A stretch of 53,411 nucleotides of DNA from UBA12068 sp038318455. Lineage in GTDB: Bacteria; Patescibacteriota; Minisyncoccia; Moranbacterales; GWC2-37-73. The translations under genes and the position numbers were made by a program. Of this stretch, positions 8,365 to 16,781 are shown piece by piece. The notes below the pieces were generated by a model. It was given only the letters and a program-made list of their open reading frames with translations. It did not search any database and was not told where the DNA came from. How positions within the stretch are numbered: the first letter of the stretch is position 1; every line of letters begins with the position of its first letter. Location of the stretch: the NCBI GenBank assembly GCA_038318455.1, contig JBBQCF010000001.1, positions 1 to 53,411 on the forward strand, given 5' to 3'.

Positions 8365-8795
8365 TGGGGGTTCTCATGTCAACAATAGTTACACTTGAAG
8401 ATTATACGCTAGAAGCACAATTACAATATGAAAACCATCCACTAATATTAAACATGCAGGGACTGATAGATTACACTGAATATATTATTGGATATAGTGA
8501 ACTTGTGATTTCTTTTCCGGAAATAACAGAGGAGATGATAGATTCAATTGAGAGCGTGTTGAATTATGCAATAGATATTAAAACAATGTATCAAGATGCC
8601 CTGATAAAAGATGACTTTGATGAACTCCTTGCGCGTGAAGATGATATTTTTGCTGAAATTGAACATATTTCTTATTCATTAACATTGTGCGAATTTGGAT
8701 TGGACAGGTTTCTAATACTTTCCCAAACTCATCCTGAAATTAAATCCGTTTTTCTTTTTGATGGATTTCCCATTTTTTCAGCAGCAAACTGCTAA
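8364..8795 (+). CDS. Small acidic protein of unknown function, coupled to the 8041 gene
   Basis: 143 aa if it starts at the overlapping ATG 8364. An internal ATG at 8376, preceded by GGGGG five bases upstream, is an equally good start (139 aa). The protein is acidic, rich in Ile/Glu/Asp and probably helical, with no signal or metal motif. No family recognised. Being coupled to a small membrane protein, it could be that protein's cytoplasmic partner (inference). Confidence 0.65.
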   Translation: MGVLMSTIVTLEDYTLEAQLQYENHPLILNMQGLIDYTEYIIGYSELVISFPEITEEMIDSIESVLNYAIDIKTMYQDALIKDDFDELLAREDDIFAEIEHISYSLTLCEFGLDRFLILSQTHPEIKSVFLFDGFPIFSAANC

Positions 8796-8798
8796 ATC

Positions 8799-8832
8799 AA
8801 AAGACCTTGCGGTCAAAATCGCAAGGTCTTTT
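8799..8832. terminator. Bidirectional terminator between the 8364 gene and dnaK
   Basis: Perfect 13-bp stem AAAAGACCTTGCG/CGCAAGGTCTTTT with A-rich and T-rich flanks, so it can serve both converging genes. Confidence 0.88.
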
Positions 8833-8856
8833 TTCTTTTTGAAATATAAACGCTAA

Positions 8857-10830
8857 CTATTCTTTTTTGTCTGCTGGTTTCTCTGATTCAGCATCTTTTT
8901 TTGCTTGGTTAGTTTCTGCATCGCTGGCAGATGAGCCTGCCTCGGCGGTAGACGGGTCAACATCAGCTTCTTTGACGTCTTGCCCTTCAGCGCCAGCGTT
9001 GGCTTCATTTTTTGCTTTTTCAGCTTCTTGAGCAGCTGCATAAAGTTTTTCGCCAATCTTTTGCGCTGCTTGACTCAAAGTTTCTGTTTTAGCTTTGATG
9101 TCATTCAAGTCCTCACCATTTTTCACTTTGTTAAGTTCTTCAATAGCTTCTTTCACTGGCTTAGTTTCCTCTTCGGTCACTTTGTCACCACCATCCTTAA
9201 TAGCTTTTTCAGTGGTGTAGACAAGTGTGTCAGCCATGTTGCGAGCTTCAACCAATTCTTTTTTCTGCTTGTCTTCATCTGCATGCATTTCAGCATCTTT
9301 TTTCATTTTTTCAATTTCTTCTTTTGAAAGACCAGATGATGCTTCGATTTTGATTGATTGAGATTTTCCAGTGGCCTTATCCTTAGCGGTAACATTCAAG
9401 ATTCCATTTGCATCGATGTCAAATTCAACTTCAATCTGTGGAACACCACGAGGAGAAGGTGGAATTCCATCTAGCAAGAATTTTCCAAGTGTCTTATTTC
9501 CAGAAGCAACTTCGCGCTCTCCTTGAAGGACATGAATTTCCACACCTGGTTGATTGTCAGCGGCTGTTGAAAATGTTTGCGTCTTTGAAGTTGGCACAGT
9601 CGTGTTTCTTTCAATAAGTGGAGTTGAAATTCCTCCCATAGTTTCAATTCCCAAAGTAAGAGGTGTCACATCCAAAAGCAAAACGTCTTTCACTGATCCT
9701 TCAAGCACTCCTCCTTGAATCGCAGCTCCAAGCGCCACAACCTCGTCAGGATTCACTGAAATGTTTGGTTTTTTGCCAAAGAATTTCTCAACTGTGGCAA
9801 GAACAAGTGGCATGCGAGTCATTCCTCCCACCATCACAATTTCATTAATGTCAGACACGGAAAGTTTTGCGTCGCTAAGTGCCTTTTTTACTGGCTCTAA
9901 AGTTTTTATCACCAAATCTCCCACCAATTCTTCCAATTTTGCGCGACTCATTTTCATCACCAAATGTTTAGGGCCTGATGCATCAGATGTTATAAATGGT
10001 TGATTAATTTCAGTGTCAGCAGCAGTTGAAAGTTCAATTTTAGCTTTTTCAGCAGCTTCTTTGATTCGTTGCAATGAAAGTGGATCTTTGGAAAGATCAA
10101 TTCCTTCTTGTTTTTTGAATTCAGAGATAATCCACTCAATAATGATTTGATCAAAGTCATCTCCTCCAAGATGAGTGTCACCGTTGGTTGATTTCACTTC
10201 CACTGTGTCGCCTCCAACTTCCAAAACGGAAATATCAAAAGTTCCTCCACCCAAATCATATACTGCAATTTTTTCATCATTCTTTTTGTCAAAACCATAA
10301 GCAAGAGCTGCAGCTGTCGGTTCATTGATAACACGACGAACATTGAAGCCTGCAATTTCTCCAGCTTCTTTGGTGGCTTTTCGTTGAGCGTCATCAAAAT
10401 AGGCAGGAACAGTGATCACAGCATCAGTAATTTTTTCACCAAGTTTTTCTTCCGCATCAGCTTTTAGTTTTCCTAAAATCATCGCAGAAATTTCTTGTGG
10501 AGAATAATCTTTGTCTCCCATAGTTACTTTGACATTTTCTCCAGCATGCACAATTTTGTATGGCATCAATTTTTCATCGCGTTGAACTTCAGTGTCGTGA
10601 TATGCGCGACCAATGAGGCGCTTGATTGAATACAAAGTATTGGCAGGATTGGTTACTGATTGACGCTTTGCCAAAAGACCAGCCAAACGTTCACCAGTTT
10701 TTGAGATTGCCACCATTGAAGGTGTGGTACGATTTCCTTCTTTGTTTTCCAAAATTTCTGGCTTTCCACCAGTAACGATAGCCATTGCACTGTTTGTTGT
10801 TCCAAGATCGATTCCGAGAATTTTACTCAT
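8857..10830 (-). CDS. dnaK: Chaperone DnaK (Hsp70)
   Basis: ATP-driven chaperone working with DnaJ and GrpE. 657 aa. The nucleotide-binding domain has GIDLGTTNS at residues 6-14, YFDDAQRKATK, VINEPTAAALAYG and DLGGGTFDIS. The substrate-binding domain includes DVTPLTLGIETMGG, NTTVP and GIPPSPRGVPQIEVEFDIDA. A helical lid and an acidic Ala/Glu/Asp-rich tail follow. A TTG five codons upstream is an alternative start, but ATG 10830 (MSKILGIDLG) fits the family. No SD. It is the third gene of hrcA-grpE-dnaK, 200 bp after grpE, so it should be under the hrcA CIRCE operator. Confidence 0.98.
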   Translation of the reverse strand: MSKILGIDLGTTNSAMAIVTGGKPEILENKEGNRTTPSMVAISKTGERLAGLLAKRQSVTNPANTLYSIKRLIGRAYHDTEVQRDEKLMPYKIVHAGENVKVTMGDKDYSPQEISAMILGKLKADAEEKLGEKITDAVITVPAYFDDAQRKATKEAGEIAGFNVRRVINEPTAAALAYGFDKKNDEKIAVYDLGGGTFDISVLEVGGDTVEVKSTNGDTHLGGDDFDQIIIEWIISEFKKQEGIDLSKDPLSLQRIKEAAEKAKIELSTAADTEINQPFITSDASGPKHLVMKMSRAKLEELVGDLVIKTLEPVKKALSDAKLSVSDINEIVMVGGMTRMPLVLATVEKFFGKKPNISVNPDEVVALGAAIQGGVLEGSVKDVLLLDVTPLTLGIETMGGISTPLIERNTTVPTSKTQTFSTAADNQPGVEIHVLQGEREVASGNKTLGKFLLDGIPPSPRGVPQIEVEFDIDANGILNVTAKDKATGKSQSIKIEASSGLSKEEIEKMKKDAEMHADEDKQKKELVEARNMADTLVYTTEKAIKDGGDKVTEEETKPVKEAIEELNKVKNGEDLNDIKAKTETLSQAAQKIGEKLYAAAQEAEKAKNEANAGAEGQDVKEADVDPSTAEAGSSASDAETNQAKKDAESEKPADKKE

Positions 10831-10973
10831 ATATTTTTTCAGCAATCAACATGCAAAATATTTGCAAACTGACCACAAAATTATTATTTACTTTTTATTG
10901 ATTAATTATTTATTGCCTATTTTATTGTTTGTGCTATCATTTCAGTAGAGCTAGCCACAACGTTGTCAGCTTT

Positions 10974-11014
10974 GCCCACTGGGATATTTAACTTATGCCC
11001 ATGTGGGCTTTTTT
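10974..11014 (+). other. Hairpin in the grpE-dnaK spacer
   Basis: GCCCACTGGG pairs with CCCATGTGGGC (one bulge) around a 15-nt loop. The T run follows on the plus strand, opposite to the operon, so it does not look like a terminator for grpE. In the operon mRNA it may act as a stability or processing hairpin. Confidence 0.45.
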
Positions 11015-11030
11015 ATTACTGGTGATTTTT

Positions 11031-11639
11031 TTATTCAACTACAACTCTTGCCGCTCTGATAACTTTGTCCCCAATTTTATATCCCTTAGTAAGAACCTGC
11101 TTAATTTTATTCTTATATTTGTGATCAACTTTGCAATCAGCGCATTGCTTGTCTTCAATTGCTTCGTGATAAATTGGATCAAAATTATCACCAACCCTAG
11201 CCTCAATTTCCTCCACTCCATTTTCCGTCACAATATCTTCTAATTGCTTTTGAATATACATAATACCAATCACCCATGAATTATCTTTCTGCTCAACTGG
11301 CACATGCGCAGTTGAAGCATGGAAATTATCAATTACTGGCAGAATTTGCAAAATGATATTTTGCGCAGCATACCTAACTAAATCTTTTTGCGACTCGGCA
11401 CTTCTTTTTTTATAATTTTCAAAATCTGCCTGACATCTTTGCCATCCGTCTAAATTTTCAGCAGCCTTTTTCTCAAGAATTTGAATCTCATCTTCCTCAA
11501 CGGCAGACAAGTTTTCTTGTTCAACCACGATTTCCTCGCCTGCATCGTTATGCGAAGCATCGCGTGCAAGTTCTTCTATATCTTTAATGTCTTTTACATC
11601 TTTTTCTGCCTTGTCTATTTTTTTATCCTCTTTTTTCAT
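11031..11639 (-). CDS. grpE: Nucleotide exchange factor GrpE
   Basis: Releases ADP from DnaK as a homodimer. 202 aa. A charged, probably disordered N-terminus (1-55) precedes the long helix around WQRCQADFENYKKRS (about 66-80). ILPVIDNF, GIMYIQKQLEDIVTENGVEEI, FDPIYHEAI and the final KGYKIGDKVIRAARVVV are hallmark GrpE segments. A short CADCKVDHKYKN stretch sits in the C-terminal beta domain. It lies 4 bp after hrcA, clearly in one operon. Confidence 0.96.
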   Translation of the reverse strand: MKKEDKKIDKAEKDVKDIKDIEELARDASHNDAGEEIVVEQENLSAVEEDEIQILEKKAAENLDGWQRCQADFENYKKRSAESQKDLVRYAAQNIILQILPVIDNFHASTAHVPVEQKDNSWVIGIMYIQKQLEDIVTENGVEEIEARVGDNFDPIYHEAIEDKQCADCKVDHKYKNKIKQVLTKGYKIGDKVIRAARVVVE

Positions 11640-11643
11640 ATTT

Positions 11644-12387
11644 TTATATTATATTTATAAATATTATTATCGCCATTGATGCTCCAAGCAATTTTTTCAC
11701 ATATTCAATCATCGATTTATTTTTGGCATATTCCATTCTCTTTGGACCAATAATTGCTAAAATTCCTTTTTCCCCAGAATTTAATTTATATGGAGCAATA
11801 ATCATTGAACAATTAGAGGCTTCTTGAATTGGGTTTTCTTTGCCAATAAAAATTCTTGTCTCACCTTCTTTAATACCCTTTGTGAGCTGATCAAATTTCT
11901 CATCCACATAATCTAACATTTCCACCAAACGACACATTTCATCCAGCTCCTTAAATTCTGGCTCTTCCATCAACTCTCTCATCCCAAAATCTGAAAATTC
12001 ATCGTTATCAATAAGTCCACTGATAGCAAAGTTTCCACTCACATGTGAAAGCAATTTGGCGGTTGTTCTCGTTAGCCGAGTGTTTTGTGCCTTCAATTTC
12101 AAAAATTCTCTTTGCATGTCTTGCTGCTGCGCCTTGGAAAGTTCCTTGTCTTTCATCATCTCTTCAACAAAATATCGATATCCTTTATCAGTTGGAATTC
12201 TACCAGCGCTGATATGTGGTTGATACAAATATCCTTCATCTTCCAACGCTGTCATATCATTTCGAATCGTAGCAGGACTAACTTTAAATTTATATTTCCC
12301 AACTAAAATCTGACTACCAACTGGAATTGCAGTTTGAGTATATTCCTCAATCACTGTTGCTAATATTTTTTCTTGTCGCTCATTCAT
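11644..12387 (-). CDS. hrcA: Heat-inducible transcription repressor HrcA (short form)
   Basis: Represses heat-shock genes by binding CIRCE; active HrcA depends on chaperones, which gives feedback. 247 aa, against about 340 in most bacteria. The N-terminal winged helix is complete (residues 1-75: PVGSQILVGKY, VSPATIRNDMTALEDEGYL, HISAGRIPTDKGYRYFV). The GAF-like part is shortened but keeps the C-terminal GxLAIIGPKRMEY and YVKKLLG segments. The -10 box ends six bases before the ATG, so the mRNA is probably leaderless. First gene of hrcA-grpE-dnaK and autoregulated by CIRCE 12408-12434. Confidence 0.95.
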   Translation of the reverse strand: MNERQEKILATVIEEYTQTAIPVGSQILVGKYKFKVSPATIRNDMTALEDEGYLYQPHISAGRIPTDKGYRYFVEEMMKDKELSKAQQQDMQREFLKLKAQNTRLTRTTAKLLSHVSGNFAISGLIDNDEFSDFGMRELMEEPEFKELDEMCRLVEMLDYVDEKFDQLTKGIKEGETRIFIGKENPIQEASNCSMIIAPYKLNSGEKGILAIIGPKRMEYAKNKSMIEYVKKLLGASMAIIIFINII

Positions 12388-12393
12388 AAATTC

Positions 12394-12434
12394 ATTATAG
12401 CAAATTATTAGCAGTCGTCAAGTCCGAGTGCTAA
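12394..12434 (-). promoter_or_regulatory. CIRCE operator and promoter of hrcA-grpE-dnaK
   Basis: 12408-12434 is TTAGCAGTC-N9-GAGTGCTAA (one mismatch to CIRCE). On the minus strand TTGACG (12421-12416), 16 nt and TATAAT (12399-12394) form the promoter, with -35 inside the operator. Transcription is expected to start at or next to the A of the hrcA ATG. Confidence 0.92.
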
Positions 12435-12453
12435 TGAGATAAAAAACAAAGAA

Positions 12454-12486
12454 AAAAGACTTTAACATGATATGTTAAAGTCTTTT
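12454..12486 (-). terminator. Rho-independent terminator of the 12509 gene
   Basis: Perfect 15-bp stem AAAAGACTTTAACAT/ATGTTAAAGTCTTTT with a 3-nt loop and a T run on the minus strand. Confidence 0.88.
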
Positions 12487-12508
12487 AGTTTCGCGTACTA
12501 GGGCGAAA

Positions 12509-12901
12509 TTACAAATGTAGTCCCTGCGAGGATGGAAAAAATTTTCCATTCTCAATTCTTTCTTCTTGAGGAACATCTTTTTCATCTGAACGAATTTTGA
12601 AAGCCTGAATTGTTGAGACAAATCCCAATTCAGAGAGCTCTTTTGATGTGGCATCATTACAAGCAAAATTACAATCAACTTGGCACACTAAATGTTCACT
12701 ATACACAAGATGTTTAGTGTGACGTGGAGTCAAAACCACTGCGACTTTATTAGGAACGCGATGCTTCAAGTGATGACAAAAAAAATTCTCCGGGAAAATA
12801 TCTCCCAATTGAGCAATGTCACCCCTGCAATTTCCAGAAGCAATCAATTCCATAAATTCTGCGATTGAACCTTCGACAACAACACCTGTTTTCTTTTTCA
12901 T
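12509..12901 (-). CDS. Small soluble protein of unknown function
   Basis: 130 aa, not recognised. The N-terminal 30 residues carry GVVVEGSIAEFMELIASG, followed by a stretch with two His and five Cys (CHHLKHR, CQVDCNFAC) that could bind metal. The C-terminal third is polar. AAGGAG seven bases before ATG fixes the start. A TTGACA lies upstream between two direct repeats CTACGCC (12941-12947, 12958-12964). Terminated by a strong hairpin. Same strong-SD class as the neighbouring small genes. Confidence 0.7.
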   Translation of the reverse strand: MKKKTGVVVEGSIAEFMELIASGNCRGDIAQLGDIFPENFFCHHLKHRVPNKVAVVLTPRHTKHLVYSEHLVCQVDCNFACNDATSKELSELGFVSTIQAFKIRSDEKDVPQEERIENGKFFPSSQGLHL

Positions 12902-12995
12902 GTTCTCTCCTTGTTTTCTTGAGACAAAAAAAATAAAATACTACGCCATTGTCAATGCTACGCCTCTTGCCAAAAACCTCCTCCTCCTTGATTTG

Positions 12996-13163
12996 CTAAA
13001 AAATATCAGTGCTCGTGTTTTTGAAAATATTATCATCAGATTCCTTCATTGAACTTTCATAGCATCTTGAAATCGTCAATTGAGTTGTAACTTCAGCTTT
13101 GATTTTCTTTCGTGGCTGTTCCACTGGAACTTCCTTTGAATATCCCCTAATAAAGCAGCACAT
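12996..13163 (-). CDS. Very small protein of unknown function (55 aa)
   Basis: The frame is open further upstream, but AAAGGAG nine bases before ATG 13163 fixes the start, giving 55 aa beginning MCCFIRGYSKE. The middle is Lys/Thr-rich and the end acidic. Only 28 bp separate it from the stop of the Cys-rich gene upstream, so both are probably one transcript. No family recognised. Confidence 0.6.
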   Translation of the reverse strand: MCCFIRGYSKEVPVEQPRKKIKAEVTTQLTISRCYESSMKESDDNIFKNTSTDIF

Positions 13164-13191
13164 TAACACACTCCTTTTTTTAAAAAAATAT

Positions 13192-13377
13192 TTAATCGCA
13201 ATTACAACGACAAGAAAATTCACAAGTGTCTGCGTTATTCTGGAAATTTTTTGTAAGTTCATTACGTTCAGCAATTGAAAGTCCTTGCGAGGTTGGGTTA
13301 TCATGCACACATCTTTCAGCAAACTGACATTCCAAGCATTTTTCATGTTCCATTTTTCCATCACAGGAATTTGCCAT
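13192..13377 (-). CDS. Small Cys-rich protein, probably metal-binding
   Basis: 61 aa when started at ATG 13377, which follows AAGGAG by seven bases; two ATGs upstream do not fit the SD. It has eight cysteines: CDGK, then CLECQFAERC (C-x2-C-x5-C), and a terminal CEFSCRCNC cluster, plus two His. The spacing suggests a zinc or iron-sulfur site, but I recognise no family. First gene of a two-gene unit with the 55-aa gene. Confidence 0.65.
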   Translation of the reverse strand: MANSCDGKMEHEKCLECQFAERCVHDNPTSQGLSIAERNELTKNFQNNADTCEFSCRCNCD

Positions 13378-13501
13378 TTCCATCTCCTTTTGAGATAAAA
13401 TTATACTACTCACTGCAATTGTTAAATTACAACAACCATATCAATCATCATATTATACACCTCTTTCCAAATTTATAAAGTCTTGCATCCCGACTTCAAT
13501 A

Positions 13502-13741
13502 CTATTTTTTTGGCACCGGATCATAACCTCCATCATTCCAAGGATGACAACGCACGAATCTCCTTATTCCAAGCCAAATTCCCTTAAGAATTCCAAATTT
13601 TTCTACTGCTTGATATGTATATTGACTGCAGGATGGGTGAAAACGACAAATCCTGCCTCCCCAAAACCAAGAAGGAATTCCGTGATCAAGCGAAAAAACC
13701 TTTTGATAAAACAATATTAACAAGAGAATTATTTTTTTCAT
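13502..13741 (-). CDS. yidD: Membrane protein insertion efficiency factor YidD
   Basis: 79 aa. YidD helps YidC insert membrane proteins at the cytoplasmic membrane. The family signature is complete: an N-terminal amphipathic helix, YQKVFSLDHG, CRFHPSCSQYTYQAVEKFG and the terminal RRFVRCHPWNDGGYDPVP. The gene stands apart from yidC, which is not in the window, but other Sec genes (secDF, secA) lie further along. Confidence 0.97.
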   Translation of the reverse strand: MKKIILLLILFYQKVFSLDHGIPSWFWGGRICRFHPSCSQYTYQAVEKFGILKGIWLGIRRFVRCHPWNDGGYDPVPKK

Positions 13742-13838
13742 TTATATTTGATACTACACCGAAAAGAGACTTTTGTCAATAATGACAAAGTGTTCTATAA
13801 TTAGTGTAAGATCATAACTTATCGAAAAATAAAAAAAA

Positions 13839-14747
13839 ATGAAAACTGTCTCATTTAAAAATGTTACCTGGATTGACTTTGCTGACCCAAATGCAGATGA
13901 TGTTTTGTATTTGCAAGAAAACTTTGACATTCACCCATTGGCGATTGAAGAATTTGTCACACCAACATACAGGCCAAAAGCAACACAATATGAAAATTGC
14001 ATATATCTGACAATTCATATTCCCCTCTATGACATGAAAGCTCGCACGACATATCCTGGTGAACTAGACATTGTACTCACAAAAGACCATCTCATCACTG
14101 GGCACAACAAAGAAATTTTTCAGCTCGATGATTTTTTTACAAATCTAGAGGGTGCCGAAGGAAAACGCAGATTATACATGAACAAAACACCAGCACATCT
14201 TCTATACAGTATTCTTGAAATATTACTAGAATCATGTTTTCCACGCATTGATCATATTCATGAGAAATTGGAAAATATTGAAGAACAAGTTTTTAATGGC
14301 AAGGAAAAAGAGATGGTGTTTGAAATCTCTATCGTAAAAAGAGATATTCTAAATTTCAGGCGTACACTCAAGCCACAACGTCATATCATCGAATCTCTAG
14401 CGCAAATGAAGTCACCCCTCATAGCCGCCGAACTTTCTCCATATTTTCAAGACCTCACTGGCACCAATATTCGTCTTTGGAATGCGCTTGAAAGCAACAA
14501 GGAAACAATTGAATCGATGGAGGAAACCAACAATTCCCTGCTTTCAAATAAATTGGATTTTACCATGAAAGTTCTTACTGTTTTTTCTGCTGTGATGATG
14601 CCAATGACAGTATATTCAAACATTTTGGCCATGAGTGCAGATATCCCTTTCTCCAAAAGTCCACATGCTTTTTCAATTCATGTTTCCATTATGCTCTTTA
14701 TTTCTTTTTGCACTATAGTTGTCTTTAAGAACAGAAAATGGCTATAG
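13839..14747 (+). CDS. CorA-like divalent cation transporter lacking the GMN signature
   Basis: 302 aa, with the usual CorA layout: an alpha/beta cytoplasmic domain (1-120), long stalk helices (about 125-235) and two C-terminal membrane segments (about 240-262 and 276-296). It ends in a basic FKNRKWL, as CorA proteins do. The conserved YGMN loop after the first membrane helix is replaced by VYSNILAMS. CorA proteins conduct Mg2+, Co2+ or Ni2+, and relatives with altered loops (ZntB) move Zn2+; substrate here is open. No SD; ATG in an A-rich leader. Confidence 0.85.
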   Translation: MKTVSFKNVTWIDFADPNADDVLYLQENFDIHPLAIEEFVTPTYRPKATQYENCIYLTIHIPLYDMKARTTYPGELDIVLTKDHLITGHNKEIFQLDDFFTNLEGAEGKRRLYMNKTPAHLLYSILEILLESCFPRIDHIHEKLENIEEQVFNGKEKEMVFEISIVKRDILNFRRTLKPQRHIIESLAQMKSPLIAAELSPYFQDLTGTNIRLWNALESNKETIESMEETNNSLLSNKLDFTMKVLTVFSAVMMPMTVYSNILAMSADIPFSKSPHAFSIHVSIMLFISFCTIVVFKNRKWL

Positions 14748-14807
14748 CAGTAGACAATATGCAACATTCAAGATACAGTATTCAGTATTAAGAATAATCA
14801 AAAAACA

Positions 14808-16238
14808 ATGTTAAAAATATATAACACCCTTTCGAAACAAAAGGAAGAATTTATTCCACTCAATCCTGGTAAAGTTGGCATGTATACTTGTGGACCAACT
14901 GTTTATGGATATATCCACATTGGAAATATTCGTGCCTATCTTTTCTCTGATACAACCAGGAGATATTTGGAATACACGGGATTTGAAGTTCGCCTCATAA
15001 AAAACATTACTGATGTGGGACATCTTAGTGATGATGATGTTGCACAAGGAGATTCCGGCGAGGACAAAATGCTGAAAGCTGCACTCAAAGAAAAAAAGAC
15101 TCCGGAAGAAATTGCCAGATTTTATGAAGAATATTTCAAAACTACCGAAAAAGAACTGAACATCTTGCCTGCACATTTCTTTCCGCGCGCCACTGCACAT
15201 GTCACGCAAATGATTAAAATTGTGGAAGGCTTAATTGAAAAAGGATTTGCTTATGAAAAAAATGGCAACGTTTTTTTTGATGTCACAAAATTTTCCGATT
15301 ATGGAAAACTTTCTGGCAACACTTTGAAAAATTTGAAAGTTGGAGCAAGAATTGAAGAACATCCTGACAAAAAAAATGCTTGGGATTTTGCACTTTGGAT
15401 CAAGGCTCCCGCTGGACATGCCATGAAATGGGAATCTCCTTGGTCAACAGGTTATCCTGGTTGGCACATTGAATGCTCTGCCATGAGCACTGAATATCTT
15501 GGAAACACAATCGATATTCACACTGGAGGAGAAGATAATATCTTTCCACATCACGAAGCTGAAATAGCGCAAACCGAGTGCTACACTGGCAAGCAATATG
15601 TTAGATATTGGATGCATACTCGCCATTTGCTTTTTGAAGGAAAAAAGATGGCCAAATCAAAAGGTAATCTCTTTACACTAGAAGATATTAAAGAAAAAGG
15701 ATTTTCTGCCATGGATCTTCGCTTGCTTTTTTTATCCTCACATTATCGTTCTCAAATGGATTTTTCATGGGAAGCGCTCGAGCAAGCACATAAAAATATT
15801 CAAAAGATTAACGATTTCGTGCTTGAACTTGAATCAGTCTCGAAACGCGAGCTGATGTCTCCCCAGCATTTTGACGCAGAGAAATACAAAGAAAAATTCG
15901 AGGCTGCCATGAACGATGATCTCAACACGCCACTTGCTTTAAGCAATTTATATGAATTAATTTCGCAGTGTAATGTATTGTTCGCTAAAGATCATTTAAG
16001 CTCTGAAAGTGCCAAAGAAATATTATCGCTTTGGAAAAGAATGAATTTAGTTTTTGGTTTTGTCCTGCATGGTCAAGCTGAAATCCCCGAAGAGATTTTA
16101 GAATTAGTCAGACAACGTGAATCAGCAAGACTTGGCAAAGATTTTGAAAAATCAGATAGCCTTAGAAAACTTATTGAGGACCATGGTTTTACTTTGGAAG
16201 ACACCAAGGATGGACAAAAAATAAAGCCAGCAAAATAG
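14808..16238 (+). CDS. cysS: Cysteinyl-tRNA synthetase
   Basis: Charges tRNA-Cys with cysteine. 476 aa, a normal length. Class I motifs are intact: TCGPTVYGYIHIGN (zinc ligand C28, HIGN at 37-40) and KMAKSKGN near residue 280. Zinc-site residues recur in GWHIECSAMS and HHEAE, and the anticodon-binding helical domain fills the C-terminus. ATG lies 60 bp after the CorA-like gene with no SD; the leader contains short repeats of the attcaagata type seen between genes elsewhere. Confidence 0.98.
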   Translation: MLKIYNTLSKQKEEFIPLNPGKVGMYTCGPTVYGYIHIGNIRAYLFSDTTRRYLEYTGFEVRLIKNITDVGHLSDDDVAQGDSGEDKMLKAALKEKKTPEEIARFYEEYFKTTEKELNILPAHFFPRATAHVTQMIKIVEGLIEKGFAYEKNGNVFFDVTKFSDYGKLSGNTLKNLKVGARIEEHPDKKNAWDFALWIKAPAGHAMKWESPWSTGYPGWHIECSAMSTEYLGNTIDIHTGGEDNIFPHHEAEIAQTECYTGKQYVRYWMHTRHLLFEGKKMAKSKGNLFTLEDIKEKGFSAMDLRLLFLSSHYRSQMDFSWEALEQAHKNIQKINDFVLELESVSKRELMSPQHFDAEKYKEKFEAAMNDDLNTPLALSNLYELISQCNVLFAKDHLSSESAKEILSLWKRMNLVFGFVLHGQAEIPEEILELVRQRESARLGKDFEKSDSLRKLIEDHGFTLEDTKDGQKIKPAK

Positions 16239-16273
16239 CAAAAAATCTATACCAATTTTTTCGGTCAAATTAA

Positions 16274-16308
16274 AAGGCAAGAATACTGTTGTATTCTCGC
16301 CTTTTTTT
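16274..16308. terminator. Terminator shared by cysS and the 16308 gene
   Basis: Stem AAGGCAAGAATAC/GTATTCTCGCCTT (one mismatch), 4-nt loop, T run on the plus strand and A run before it. Confidence 0.85.
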
Positions 16309-16559
16309 CATCTGTAACTATTTATTTCTTTTATGGCACATTCTTTTAGGTACTCAAGTAAAACTTCTCTCAACACACCGGCAGAAACCTCCAACGAATG
16401 AGCATGCATCGTGACCCAAGTTTCAAAATTATTCCAATTTATGGAAGAACTAGGAAACCCACAGATGAGCATGCCGCCATCTCTAACGGCATTTCTTATC
16501 GTCTGCATTCCAACTTCGGCCAAAACTTTGGCCTTTTCAACATCAGTAATATCTGACAT
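16308..16559 (-). CDS. Small soluble protein of unknown function
   Basis: 83 aa, mostly helical by composition, with a central GGMLICGFPSSS loop. Not recognised. AAGGAG seven bases before ATG fixes the start. It has its own strong promoter (16628-16656) and a hairpin in the leader, so it is expressed independently of cysS and dnaB. Confidence 0.7.
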   Translation of the reverse strand: MSDITDVEKAKVLAEVGMQTIRNAVRDGGMLICGFPSSSINWNNFETWVTMHAHSLEVSAGVLREVLLEYLKECAIKEINSYR

Positions 16560-16583
16560 TCTACTCTCCTTTTTTGCTTTATT

Positions 16584-16601
16584 TGCCTGTTAGAACAGGC
16601 A
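16584..16601 (-). other. Hairpin in the leader of the 16308 gene
   Basis: Perfect dyad TGCCTGTT-AG-AACAGGCA between promoter and SD, about 15 bp from the SD. It could modulate translation or bind a repressor. Confidence 0.55.
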
Positions 16602-16627
16602 TGCTCTCATATCTAAAAGAACTATCT

Positions 16628-16656
16628 ATTATACTCTCTTTTTGAAGATTTGTCAA
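16628..16656 (-). promoter_or_regulatory. Strong promoter of the 16308 gene
   Basis: On the minus strand TTGACA (16656-16651), 17 nt, TATAAT (16633-16628): a full consensus match. Confidence 0.88.
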
Positions 16657-16717
16657 TAGCGCCGTAATAGCCAAATTTTTGTGCACTTTTTACACACAAA
16701 AATCACCTTTCTTGCTG

Positions 16718-16745
16718 TTGATTTTACTGTGTGCCCTGCTATAAT
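16718..16745 (+). promoter_or_regulatory. Promoter of dnaB
   Basis: TTGATT (16718-16723), 16 nt, TATAAT (16740-16745); leader about 30 nt without SD. Confidence 0.75.
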
Positions 16746-16781
16746 AAAGAAACGACAAAAACTTTAAGATAGAAATCAAAC

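Noticed and set aside
10940..11014. A third CIRCE or a terminator between grpE and dnaK
   Set aside because: No TTAGCACTC-like arms are present and the T run is on the wrong strand for ending the operon.
12941..12964. Direct repeats CTACGCC around TTGACA as an operator
   Set aside because: Only 7 bp each and no good -10 follows; noted in the gene entry but not called.
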